Source: Bacteroidales bacterium | Lineage (GTDB): Bacteria > Bacteroidota > Bacteroidia > Bacteroidales > WCHB1-69 | Assembly: GCA_012838875.1 (NCBI GenBank) | Contig: DUOL01000170.1 | Span: forward strand, 1-5,547 | Reading direction: 5' to 3' | Length of the DNA stretch: 5,547 nucleotides | Shown here: positions 1 to 5,289 of the stretch, in pieces | How positions within the stretch are numbered: the stretch's first letter is position 1 | Layout: each line of letters opens with the position of its first letter | Notes under the pieces: model-generated | Database searches by the model: none | What the model saw: the letters and a program-made list of their open reading frames with translations, nothing else | Told to the model about the DNA's origin: nothing | Position numbers and translations under genes: made by a program

Positions 1-17
1 AAAGCCCGCAAGGGCGG

Positions 18-89
18 AAGCCGCTGGGGACGCGGCGGCAAAAAAGCGACTTTAGAAGCTCTTTTTGCCGCCTTGCGACCCCACGGCTT
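18..89. other. Long imperfect stem-loop
   Basis: The arms 18-47 and 58-89 can form about 28 base pairs: 18-23 with 84-89, 25-29 with 79-83, 31-33 with 75-77, 34-44 with 62-72, and 45-47 with 58-60. C24, T73-T74 and C61 are bulged and there is one A-A mismatch (30/78). The loop is 48-57. The inner part of the stem is an A5/T5 run beside GGCGGC/GCCGCC. Pairing was worked out by eye; no energy was computed. Confidence 0.65.
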
Positions 90-109
90 GTGCCCGCGGA
101 CTTGGAACC

Positions 110-145
110 GGGCGCCGACCCCGAGCGTAGCGAGGGGGCACGCCC
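110..145. other. Terminal GC-rich hairpin with tandem G-A mismatches
   Basis: GGGCG (110-114) pairs with CGCCC (141-145). Inside it CCCC (119-122) pairs with GGGG (134-137) and GC (125-126) with GC (130-131) around a GTA loop. Between the last two stems GA faces GA (123-124 and 132-133), a geometry that commonly forms sheared tandem G-A pairs in RNA. The core CGAGCGTAGCGAG is palindromic in style, as in REP-like elements. The block ends exactly where the AT-rich promoter region begins. Confidence 0.5.
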
Positions 146-208
146 TAATAAAAATTAAAAAACATAGTAAAATCATTTTCCCTTTTAACTATTTTGAAAA
201 TTATAAAA

Positions 209-243
209 TTGTTGTTTTCCTACGGAAAAAAGATGTAACTTTG
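209..243 (+). promoter_or_regulatory. Bacteroidota-type promoter for the aminotransferase gene
   Basis: TAACTTTG at 236-243 matches the Bacteroidota -7 element TAnnTTTG. TTG trinucleotides at 209-211 and 212-214 lie 21-24 bases upstream, about where the weak -33 element is expected. Transcription would start near 250, giving a leader of about 20 bases before the ATG at 270. The -7 element lies in a short dyad, ACTTTG-C-CAAAGT (238-250), which could be an operator or chance. Confidence 0.6.
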
Positions 244-269
244 CCAAAGTAATTAAAAAAAATTAAGAT

Positions 270-1502
270 ATGGAAATTTTATCGAATAGAGTCTTAACAA
301 TGGCTGAATCAGAGACTTTAGCTATGACAAGAATTGCGCGTGAGTTACGCGATGCGGGTAAAGATGTAATAAGTTTAAGTATCGGCGAGCCCGATTTTAA
401 TACGCCGGAAATAATCAAAGAGTTTGCTAAACAAGCAATTGATGAAAATTGGACGCACTATCCGCCTGTGCCGGGATACCCTGAACTTCGTAAAATGATT
501 AGTCATAAATTTAAACGAGATAATAATTTAGAGTATAAACCTGAACAAATTATTGTTTCTACCGGGGCTAAACAATCAATCTATCAGACTGTTATGTCTT
601 TGGTTAATCCGGGAGATGAGGTGATAATTCCTACTCCTTTTTGGGTTTCTTATAAGGAAATTGTGAAAGTTGCTGACGGTAAAATCGTATATATCCCCAC
701 AAAAATTGAAAATGATTTTAAGGTTTCTCCTCAAGAGTTGAAAGCGGCTATTACTCCGAAGACAAAATTAATTATGTTTAGCAGTCCTTCTAACCCTACA
801 GGAATGCTTTATACGAAGGAAGAGCTTAAAGCGATTGCGGAGGTGGTGAAAGATTATCCTCACGTGATAATTATGGCTGATGAGATTTATGAGCATATAA
901 ATTTTGAGGGAAAACATGAAAGTATTGCTCAATTTGATTTTATTAAGGAGCAGGTGGTAACGGTAAACGGTGTTGCTAAAGGTTTTGCAATGACCGGCTG
1001 GCGTGTCGGCTTTATTGGTGCGCCGCTTTATATAGCTCAGGCTTGCAATAAATTGCAAGGACAAGTTACGTCCGCAACTTGCTCTATCGCACAGCGTGCC
1101 GTACTTAAAGCTATGGAATTAGACCCCGAAACTTCTCAAGATATTATTAATATGAGAGAAACGTTTCGCAAAAGACGAGACATGATGTATGAACTGCTTA
1201 AAGAAATTCCGGGCTTTAAAGTTACTTTGCCGCAAGGAGCTTTCTATTTCTTCCCCGACATTTCCAATCTTTATGGAAAACATGTCCCGAAAGATACGGT
1301 TTATGCTAAAACTTATCAAAAAACCGTTATCGAAAACTCGACCGATATGTGTATGTACTTGCTTTATGATGCGAACGTTGCGCTCGTGCAAGGAATTGCC
1401 TTCGGAGACGATAACTGTATCCGTTTGTCCTACGCAACATCTGACGATAAACTAAAAGAAGCTGCCAGACGCATAAAAGCCGCTATTTTAGCACTATCTT
1501 AA
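270..1502 (+). CDS. aspC: Aspartate aminotransferase, class I/II fold, Thermus-like (Ib) type
   Basis: A 410-residue PLP-dependent enzyme that moves the amino group between aspartate/glutamate and 2-oxo acids in the cytoplasm. Family landmarks appear in order: IGEPDFNTP (38-46), STGAKQ (97-102), PFWVSY (123-128), SSPSNPTG (171-178) with the PLP-ring contact N175, ADEIYE (203-208) with D204 and Y207, the Schiff-base lysine K237 in NGVAKGFAMTGWR (233-245), and the carboxylate-binding R385 in IRLSYA. K101 corresponds to the lysine that reads the distal carboxylate in Thermus AspAT, which favours acidic substrates. The start at 270 is preferred to the in-frame ATG at 300 because the N-terminal NRVLTMAESETLAM segment belongs to the family, and the promoter lies about 27 bases upstream of it. 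Only an A-rich leader precedes the ATG, normal for Bacteroidota. Exact substrate range (aspartate, or also aromatic amino acids or prephenate) cannot be read from sequence. Its stop overlaps that of the convergent gene. Confidence 0.92.
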   Translation: MEILSNRVLTMAESETLAMTRIARELRDAGKDVISLSIGEPDFNTPEIIKEFAKQAIDENWTHYPPVPGYPELRKMISHKFKRDNNLEYKPEQIIVSTGAKQSIYQTVMSLVNPGDEVIIPTPFWVSYKEIVKVADGKIVYIPTKIENDFKVSPQELKAAITPKTKLIMFSSPSNPTGMLYTKEELKAIAEVVKDYPHVIIMADEIYEHINFEGKHESIAQFDFIKEQVVTVNGVAKGFAMTGWRVGFIGAPLYIAQACNKLQGQVTSATCSIAQRAVLKAMELDPETSQDIINMRETFRKRRDMMYELLKEIPGFKVTLPQGAFYFFPDISNLYGKHVPKDTVYAKTYQKTVIENSTDMCMYLLYDANVALVQGIAFGDDNCIRLSYATSDDKLKEAARRIKAAILALS

Positions 1503-2200
1503 TTCCAGTTCCAACAAAGTAGCAAAATATCTTTCCAAGGTAATTGAAAACGCTCCGCTAACTCCTTATTGGTGAGGATTCCTTGATAGAAATATACGCT
1601 TTGCAGAATGGCGAGATTGGTTTGTACGGCATATCTGAATGGGTTGAATATTAATGAGGTTAGAAAAGGAGTTATAAAATCGGAAAATAAAGCCTGCTTT
1701 GTTGCCGCATTTAACGTGCTATCTTCTAATGATTTAACGATACTTTTCCCGTTTTTTCCAATAGCTAAATTATAGGATAGAGCATTGATTCTTTTTTCAA
1801 ATAGAGATTGAATATCGGGTAAAATGAAATCGTTGAAATTTTCATAGGAAACAATCGTTTGCTCCTTTTTCAAAAGCAAAAGCTCGAAAGAGTTGAACTG
1901 TGATGACTTGAAAAGAATGGAAGAGCTACTAACGATAATCAATGGGTCATCATAAAGTTCCGCCCCGACATCGGCGTAAGCCATATCTTTAATATTTCGG
2001 TTCTCCCCTACTCCACGTTGTACGAGCACTTTTATGTGATTATCAACCAACTTTTTCACTATATCGGGAGTAATGATTAAATCGGAAGAGGACGACCCCG
2101 AGGATTTTAATATCCCCAGCACTCTAAAATGTGATTTAGATGCCAAATCCAAACTCTCTTCTTCAGGATTTAATTCAAAGAAAGAATCACTCATTTTCAT
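1499..2200 (-). CDS. Alanine dehydrogenase-like protein lacking the NAD-binding domain (probable pseudoenzyme)
   Basis: An intact 233-residue frame whose two ends resemble the roughly 400-residue alanine dehydrogenase (AlaDH/PNT family) of Bacteroidota. Residues about 8-160 match the N-terminal catalytic domain, including ITPDIVKKLVDNHIKVLV (43-60) and YADVGAEL (75-82). Residues about 169-230 match the extreme C-terminus, notably VYFYQGILTNKELAERF (202-218). The middle Rossmann domain, about 170 residues with its GxGxxG loop, is absent; the junction lies near residues 160-170. Expected pyruvate-binding residues are also gone: the arginine of the usual RxALTPD motif is D40, and the lysine of LILK is V90. 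A serine-rich run (SSGSSSSD, 33-40) replaces the usual substrate loop. It should not bind NAD or turn over alanine. It is last in the nadE operon and overlaps tsaE by 4 bases (ATGA), a neighbour of full-length alanine dehydrogenase in many Bacteroidota. No stop or frameshift suggests decay. Comparisons are from memory, without a computed alignment. Confidence 0.8.
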   Translation of the reverse strand: MKMSDSFFELNPEEESLDLASKSHFRVLGILKSSGSSSSDLIITPDIVKKLVDNHIKVLVQRGVGENRNIKDMAYADVGAELYDDPLIIVSSSSILFKSSQFNSFELLLLKKEQTIVSYENFNDFILPDIQSLFEKRINALSYNLAIGKNGKSIVKSLEDSTLNAATKQALFSDFITPFLTSLIFNPFRYAVQTNLAILQSVYFYQGILTNKELAERFQLPWKDILLLCWNWN

Positions 2201-2637
2201 TCTATTTTCATCTCTTTAATAGCAAAAATACGGTAAAAATTGTCATCTACCTCAATAGAAATGTGTAAATGGTCGCTCGTTAAGAACTCTTCTATTTTCT
2301 CCGACCATTCGATAAAACAGTAATTTCCGCTAAATAAATAATCACTAAACCCTATATCAAAAACCTCAACTTTGTCATTTATTCGATAAAAATCGAAATG
2401 ATAGATAGGTTCGTCATTCTCTGACCAATATTCGTTAATTATAGCAAAAGAGGGGCTTGAGGTCAAATTCTTCACGCCAAGTTGTCGGCACAATTCTTTA
2501 ATAAAAGTTGTTTTGCCCGTGCCCATATCTCCATAGAAGGCAAATATTCTATAGTCCGGATAGCTCCTTAGTAAATCTTTCGCAACTTGCGTAAGCTCTT
2601 CCTCATTTTTCGCTATAAATTTTATCGGCTTAAACAT
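2197..2637 (-). CDS. tsaE: TsaE, ATPase of the tRNA t6A37 threonylcarbamoyl transfer complex
   Basis: A 146-residue P-loop ATPase that works with TsaB and TsaD to place threonylcarbamoyl on A37 of ANN-decoding tRNAs. Visible motifs are the Walker A loop GDMGTGKTT (36-44), the switch-like TSSPSFAIINEY (59-70), the family signature YHFDFYR (79-85), and FIEWSEKI (108-115), which carries the Walker-B-region glutamate E110. Length is usual for the family. The ATG lies inside the end of the upstream kinase gene (8-base overlap) and its TGA overlaps the next start as ATGA, so it is almost certainly translated as part of a coupled operon. tsaB and tsaD are not in the window. Confidence 0.95.
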   Translation of the reverse strand: MFKPIKFIAKNEEELTQVAKDLLRSYPDYRIFAFYGDMGTGKTTFIKELCRQLGVKNLTSSPSFAIINEYWSENDEPIYHFDFYRINDKVEVFDIGFSDYLFSGNYCFIEWSEKIEEFLTSDHLHISIEVDDNFYRIFAIKEMKIE

Positions 2638-3487
2638 GGGAATACATTTTTATCAAGCCTGATATAGGAGATTTTTCGATATTATTAATCTTAACCTCGT
2701 ACTGCTTGGCAACTTTTTCTATTATTTCTCTGAAATTAAAAGCGATAGAACCTAAAATATTTAATTCCGACTGCACATAATTTGAATAATAATCAAGGTT
2801 AACTTGAAAAAAGCGTTCAAAATTTTGTTGGCAGAGAGAGTAAATAAAGGGATTTTCAATATGGGAAGAGATGTACGGAGCGAACGAGGATATAAAACGG
2901 TTAGGGAATGGTTTTTGATATAAAATTTCTAGAACTTTAAGATGAGAAAGCTCGAATTTTGTTTCAAAATCCTCTTTTATTGATTGAGGTAATGCTTTTT
3001 GCAGATATTTTGTAAGAAATAGTTTTCCTAAATAGGTTCCGCTTCCTTCATCGCCTAACAAATATCCTAAAGACGGAGTTTGCTTAATAATTTTTTCGCC
3101 GTCATAGAGACAAGACGCCGCGCCCGTTCCTAAGATAGCCACCCAACCTTTTTCACGACCGCAAAGTGCTTGACATGCCGCTAATAAATCAGATTCTATC
3201 TTAATTTCAGCCAATTTAAAATTAGAATTAAGAACTTCAAATAAAATTTCGGTATTTGCTTTATTTCCGCAACCCGCTCCGAAGAAAAATATTTTTTCTA
3301 CTTTTTTCGCTTCCGCTTCGCCCATTTGCCTTACTACGTCCTCTAAAACTTCTTCTATTTCGTACCGATTATGATAGGTTACATTTATTCCCACAGTAGA
3401 AAAATCAAAGATAACTTTATTATCTTTGACAACAACCCAGTCGGCTTTGGTAGCGCCGCTATCAACTATTAAAAAACTTTTACTCAT
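2630..3487 (-). CDS. BadF/BadG/BcrA/BcrD-family ATPase, N-acetylglucosamine kinase-like
   Basis: A 285-residue actin-fold (ASKHA) kinase. The N-terminal phosphate-1 loop is VDSGATKADW (8-17). A second phosphate loop is AILGTGAASCLYDG (117-130), followed by LGDEGSGTYLG (144-154), typical of the GlcNAc-kinase/BadF group. D100 in IESDLLAAC sits where the GlcNAc kinase catalytic aspartate is expected. The C-terminal LGSIAFNF (245-252) is the adenosine motif. Family knowledge suggests phosphorylation of an amino sugar such as GlcNAc or MurNAc, for peptidoglycan or amino-sugar salvage. The other BadF branch, 2-hydroxyacyl-CoA dehydratase activators, is unlikely because there is no CxxC-type iron-sulfur pair in the right place and no dehydratase gene nearby. 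It starts 6 bases after the nadE stop and overlaps tsaE by 8 bases. Exact substrate unknown. Confidence 0.82.
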   Translation of the reverse strand: MSKSFLIVDSGATKADWVVVKDNKVIFDFSTVGINVTYHNRYEIEEVLEDVVRQMGEAEAKKVEKIFFFGAGCGNKANTEILFEVLNSNFKLAEIKIESDLLAACQALCGREKGWVAILGTGAASCLYDGEKIIKQTPSLGYLLGDEGSGTYLGKLFLTKYLQKALPQSIKEDFETKFELSHLKVLEILYQKPFPNRFISSFAPYISSHIENPFIYSLCQQNFERFFQVNLDYYSNYVQSELNILGSIAFNFREIIEKVAKQYEVKINNIEKSPISGLIKMYSHV

Positions 3488-3493
3488 TCTTTA

Positions 3494-4321
3494 TTAGTTA
3501 TCAATAATCGCATTACGAGAAAGAAATTTAGGATTCTCTCTCTTATATGTTGAATTTAGATATTTTTGTATTAAAATATGATTTTCTAAATTTTCATTTC
3601 CTTTAAAATAGTCTAAAAAGAGTTTATCAGCTTCAAAATAGTCTTTCACACCTAATTGGTCGTAGTCGGAATTGGTAATCCCAAGTCCGTCTGCGGGGAG
3701 TGCGTTTATAGCTTGCTTAAGGGCTTCGTATTGTTCTTTATTACACTCTTTAAGTAGGAAATTGGAGAGTTTATACACTTCGGTTTTCCAAAGCCCGATA
3801 ATAGGTGCATAATCGCCCACATCTCCGTGTAAAGTCCAAAAACCTGTCAAATATTCAGTAAAATTATCGGTTGCTATTACTATGCCACGATGTAATTGTG
3901 CTAAATCGTAGAGTAGCATCATTCGCATGCGTGCTTTCATATTTCCTTGTCTTAATTTTGACAGTTTAGAGTCATCAAGCGGTGCTAATAGCTTTTTATT
4001 GACAAGATAGGTTTCCGTTAAATCGAGATATTGAAAATCGTGGCAAAACTGTTTGCCAATTGCTATGGATCTTAAAATCTCTTCTTGGGAGTTTGTTTCA
4101 ATCGTAATTGAGCGCCCTATTAGGGGGATACGCTGTTGTTCGCACACTTTTTTAGCCAAAACGGCGCAGAGAGTACTGTCAACGCCTCCGGAAATACCGA
4201 TAACAAGAGCTTTTAGTTTATATTTTTCGATATAATTCGCAAGTGCTTCTCTTATATTCTTAATTGCGTTTTCAATTTGAATATCGGAATCTATTAAATT
4301 AAAAAATGCGACATCAATCAT
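3494..4321 (-). CDS. nadE: NAD+ synthetase, ammonia-dependent, variant active-site motif
   Basis: Converts deamido-NAD+ to NAD+ with ATP and ammonia, the last step of NAD synthesis. The 275 residues hold the N-type ATP pyrophosphatase P-loop SGGVDST (44-50), the QGNMKARMRM segment (125-134) and the TDNFTEYLTGFW segment (151-162). The length is that of the ammonia-only enzymes, and no nitrilase-type glutaminase domain is present. The usual K(Y/F)GDGGAD loop reads HGDVGDY (165-171), and the end of the domain reads LPADGLGITNSDYDQLG (208-224). It is therefore a divergent branch, though the catalytic architecture looks complete. First gene of the four-gene operon, 6 bases ahead of the kinase gene. 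The ATG at 4321 lies about 20 bases below a predicted promoter placed in a dyad. Confidence 0.9.
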   Translation of the reverse strand: MIDVAFFNLIDSDIQIENAIKNIREALANYIEKYKLKALVIGISGGVDSTLCAVLAKKVCEQQRIPLIGRSITIETNSQEEILRSIAIGKQFCHDFQYLDLTETYLVNKKLLAPLDDSKLSKLRQGNMKARMRMMLLYDLAQLHRGIVIATDNFTEYLTGFWTLHGDVGDYAPIIGLWKTEVYKLSNFLLKECNKEQYEALKQAINALPADGLGITNSDYDQLGVKDYFEADKLFLDYFKGNENLENHILIQKYLNSTYKRENPKFLSRNAIIDN

Positions 4322-4323
4322 AG

Positions 4324-4368
4324 CTTAAAAAGTACATTTACAAAATGCAAATGTACATTATTTTTAAG
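4324..4368. promoter_or_regulatory. Interrupted palindrome upstream of nadE (candidate operator)
   Basis: Two nested pairs of perfect arms are visible: CTTAAAAA (4324-4331) with TTTTTAAG (4361-4368), and GTACATTT (4332-4339) with AAATGTAC (4349-4356). Together they make 16-bp arms broken only by a 4-base insertion (ATTA, 4357-4360), around a 9-base centre. The right inner arm contains most of the predicted nadE -7 element, so a bound regulator would cover the promoter and start site. It could instead act as an RNA hairpin in part of the leader. The regulator is not identifiable from the window. Confidence 0.55.
4348..4355 (-). promoter_or_regulatory. Predicted -7 element of the nadE operon
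   Basis: Read on the minus strand, this is TACATTTG, a match to TAnnTTTG. It lies 27 bases before the nadE ATG, giving a leader of about 20 bases. No clear TTG -33 element is seen upstream, so the promoter may be weak or depend on a regulator acting at the overlapping dyad. Confidence 0.5.
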
Positions 4369-4401
4369 ATTATTTGGAAAGAAAGTTAAAAAAATCAGGA
4401 T

Positions 4402-4435
4402 AAAAAAAGGGGCTGTTTGGTTAAGCAGCCCCTTT
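4402..4435 (-). terminator. Intrinsic terminator of the ferredoxin gene
   Basis: AAAGGGGCTG (4406-4415) and CAGCCCCTTT (4426-4435) form a perfect 10-bp stem with a 10-base loop. Read on the minus strand the stem is followed by a run of T (complement of the A-run 4402-4408). It begins about 12 bases after the ferredoxin stop and separates that transcript from the nadE operon. Confidence 0.9.
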
Positions 4436-4446
4436 CGGAAAAACTT

Positions 4447-4617
4447 TTACTCTGGGTGTATTGCATCGCTTGGGCAAGCATCGGCACAAGCTCCGCACTC
4501 AATACAAAGTTCTGGATCAATGACATAATAGTCACCGGAAGAAATTGCTTCAACGGGGCACTCGTCAATACATGAGCCACAAGCTATACAAGAATCCGGA
4601 TTAATTTTATAAGCCAT
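4447..4617 (-). CDS. 2[4Fe-4S] ferredoxin, 56 residues
   Basis: A bacterial-type low-potential electron carrier of the cytoplasm. The translation from the ATG at 4617 runs MAYKINPDSC to DAIHPE and carries two classic CxxCxxCxxxCP motifs: C10, C13, C16, C20 followed by P21, and C38, C41, C44, C48 followed by P49. Each cluster takes three cysteines from one motif and the fourth from the other. The length is normal for clostridial-type ferredoxins. It has its own predicted promoter and a strong terminator, so it is probably monocistronic. The likely partners, such as pyruvate:ferredoxin oxidoreductase or hydrogenase, are outside the window. Its closeness to rubrerythrin fits anaerobic redox metabolism, but a direct partnership is only inference. 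Confidence 0.96.
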   Translation of the reverse strand: MAYKINPDSCIACGSCIDECPVEAISSGDYYVIDPELCIECGACADACPSDAIHPE

Positions 4618-4650
4618 AGTTTTATTATTTTAGGTTAATAATTGGTAATG

Positions 4651-4658
4651 CAAAGATA
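4651..4658 (-). promoter_or_regulatory. Predicted -7 element of the ferredoxin promoter
   Basis: The minus strand reads TATCTTTG, a full match to TAnnTTTG, 33 bases before the ferredoxin ATG, leaving a leader of about 27 bases. It is bordered by imperfectly complementary GGTAATG (4644-4650) and CATTTACC (4662-4669). No convincing -33 element was seen. Confidence 0.6.
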
Positions 4659-4676
4659 ATACATTTACCATAATAG

Positions 4677-5255
4677 TTAATAATTTTCAGGTTTTAGTTC
4701 GAAATATGCCATAGGATGCTCGCAAGCGGGGCAATTTACCGGAGGGTTAACGCCTTCGTGCATATAACCGCAATTACGACACATCCATTTCACCTTATCT
4801 TTTTTCTCAAAAACGGTACCCTCTTTCAGATTAGCAAGAAATTTTCTAAATCTGTCATCATGGGTAATTTCTGCTTTAGCAATCACCTTAAATTTTGCTG
4901 CAATTTCAGGGAATCCTTCTTTTTCTGCTACTTCAGCAAAATGAGGATAAAGTTCTGACCACTCTTCTTTTTCCCCTTCGGCGGCAGCTAACAAATTTTC
5001 GGCGGTAGTTCCGATAACCCCTGCGGGATACATAGCGGTTATTTCCACCATTCCTCCTTCAAGAAGTTTGAAAAATTGTTTTGCATGTTGCTCTTCATGA
5101 GCTGCAGTTTCGGCAAAAATAGCGGCAATTTGTTCATATCCTTCTTTTTTCGCCACCTTAGCAAAAAATGTATAACGATTTTTCGCTTGTGACTCGCCGG
5201 CAAAAGCAGCTAATAAGTTTTTTTCTGTTTGAGTGCCTTTTAAAGTTTTTTTCAT
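4677..5255 (-). CDS. rbr: Rubrerythrin
   Basis: A 192-residue non-haem iron peroxidase that reduces hydrogen peroxide to water in anaerobes and microaerophiles. The N-terminal four-helix ferritin-like domain supplies the di-iron ligands: E21 (AGESQAKNRY), E54 and H57 (HEEQH, 53-57), E95 and E98 (GEKEEW, 94-99), and E129 and H132 (AEITH, 128-132). The C-terminal rubredoxin-like domain binds a single Fe(Cys)4 through C159xxC162 and C175xxC178. Length and domain order are those of classical rubrerythrin, with no extra domains. Start and leader are A/T-rich without a Shine-Dalgarno. Only 34 bases separate it from the upstream secreted-protein gene, and no TAnnTTTG element is visible there, so it may be read through from upstream or use a promoter inside that gene. 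Its electron donor (rubredoxin or a reductase) is not in the window. Confidence 0.96.
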   Translation of the reverse strand: MKKTLKGTQTEKNLLAAFAGESQAKNRYTFFAKVAKKEGYEQIAAIFAETAAHEEQHAKQFFKLLEGGMVEITAMYPAGVIGTTAENLLAAAEGEKEEWSELYPHFAEVAEKEGFPEIAAKFKVIAKAEITHDDRFRKFLANLKEGTVFEKKDKVKWMCRNCGYMHEGVNPPVNCPACEHPMAYFELKPENY

Positions 5256-5289
5256 AGATAAGACAATTTACGTTTTTGTTTAAAATATT

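Larger units (their letters stand above)
1..145. repeat. GC-rich structured non-coding block, probable dispersed repeat or structured RNA
   Basis: About 99 of 145 bases are G or C, against a strongly AT-rich stretch immediately after it (146-269). No coding frame is convincing here. The block is a chain of inverted repeats: a small GCCC-GCAA-GGGC hairpin (4-15), a long imperfect stem (18-89), a possible GCCCG/CGGGC pairing (92-96 with 109-113), and a terminal stem (110-145). The abrupt composition change and stacked hairpins resemble multicopy palindromic intergenic elements seen in some Bacteroidota, but only one copy is visible, so the repeat status is inference. It could also be the 3' part of a structured RNA or an elaborate terminator for a gene to the left. 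It starts at the window edge, so its left limit is unknown. Confidence 0.5.

Noticed and set aside
1..145. CRISPR array, tRNA, attC site or rRNA fragment in the GC-rich block
   Set aside because: There are no regularly spaced direct repeats, no cloverleaf with conserved TPsiC or CCA signals, no integron core sites, and no rRNA motif that I recognise.
768..1455. Open frames of about 88-98 codons within the aminotransferase gene, on both strands
   Set aside because: They lie fully inside a well-conserved enzyme gene, resemble no family I know, and have no promoter or leader of their own.
1482..1492. GCTATTTTAGC inverted repeat near the aminotransferase end, as a terminator for the minus-strand operon
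   Set aside because: Only a 4-bp AT-rich stem, with no clean T-run after it on the minus strand.
1499..2200. Calling the ald-like gene a pseudogene
   Set aside because: The frame is uninterrupted, has coupled translation with tsaE, and both retained ends are still recognisable. It is better described as a domain-deleted protein until selection is tested.
4053..4235. Plus-strand 60-codon open frame opposite nadE
   Set aside because: Antisense shadow of the P-loop region of NadE.
4395..4580. A 61-codon minus-strand open frame overlapping the ferredoxin and its terminator
   Set aside because: It is another frame of the ferredoxin gene and runs through the terminator hairpin. The ferredoxin frame has two perfect cysteine motifs and a promoter, so this one is a shadow.
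4716..4958. Plus-strand 80-codon open frame opposite rubrerythrin
   Set aside because: Antisense shadow of a highly conserved gene with no supporting signals.
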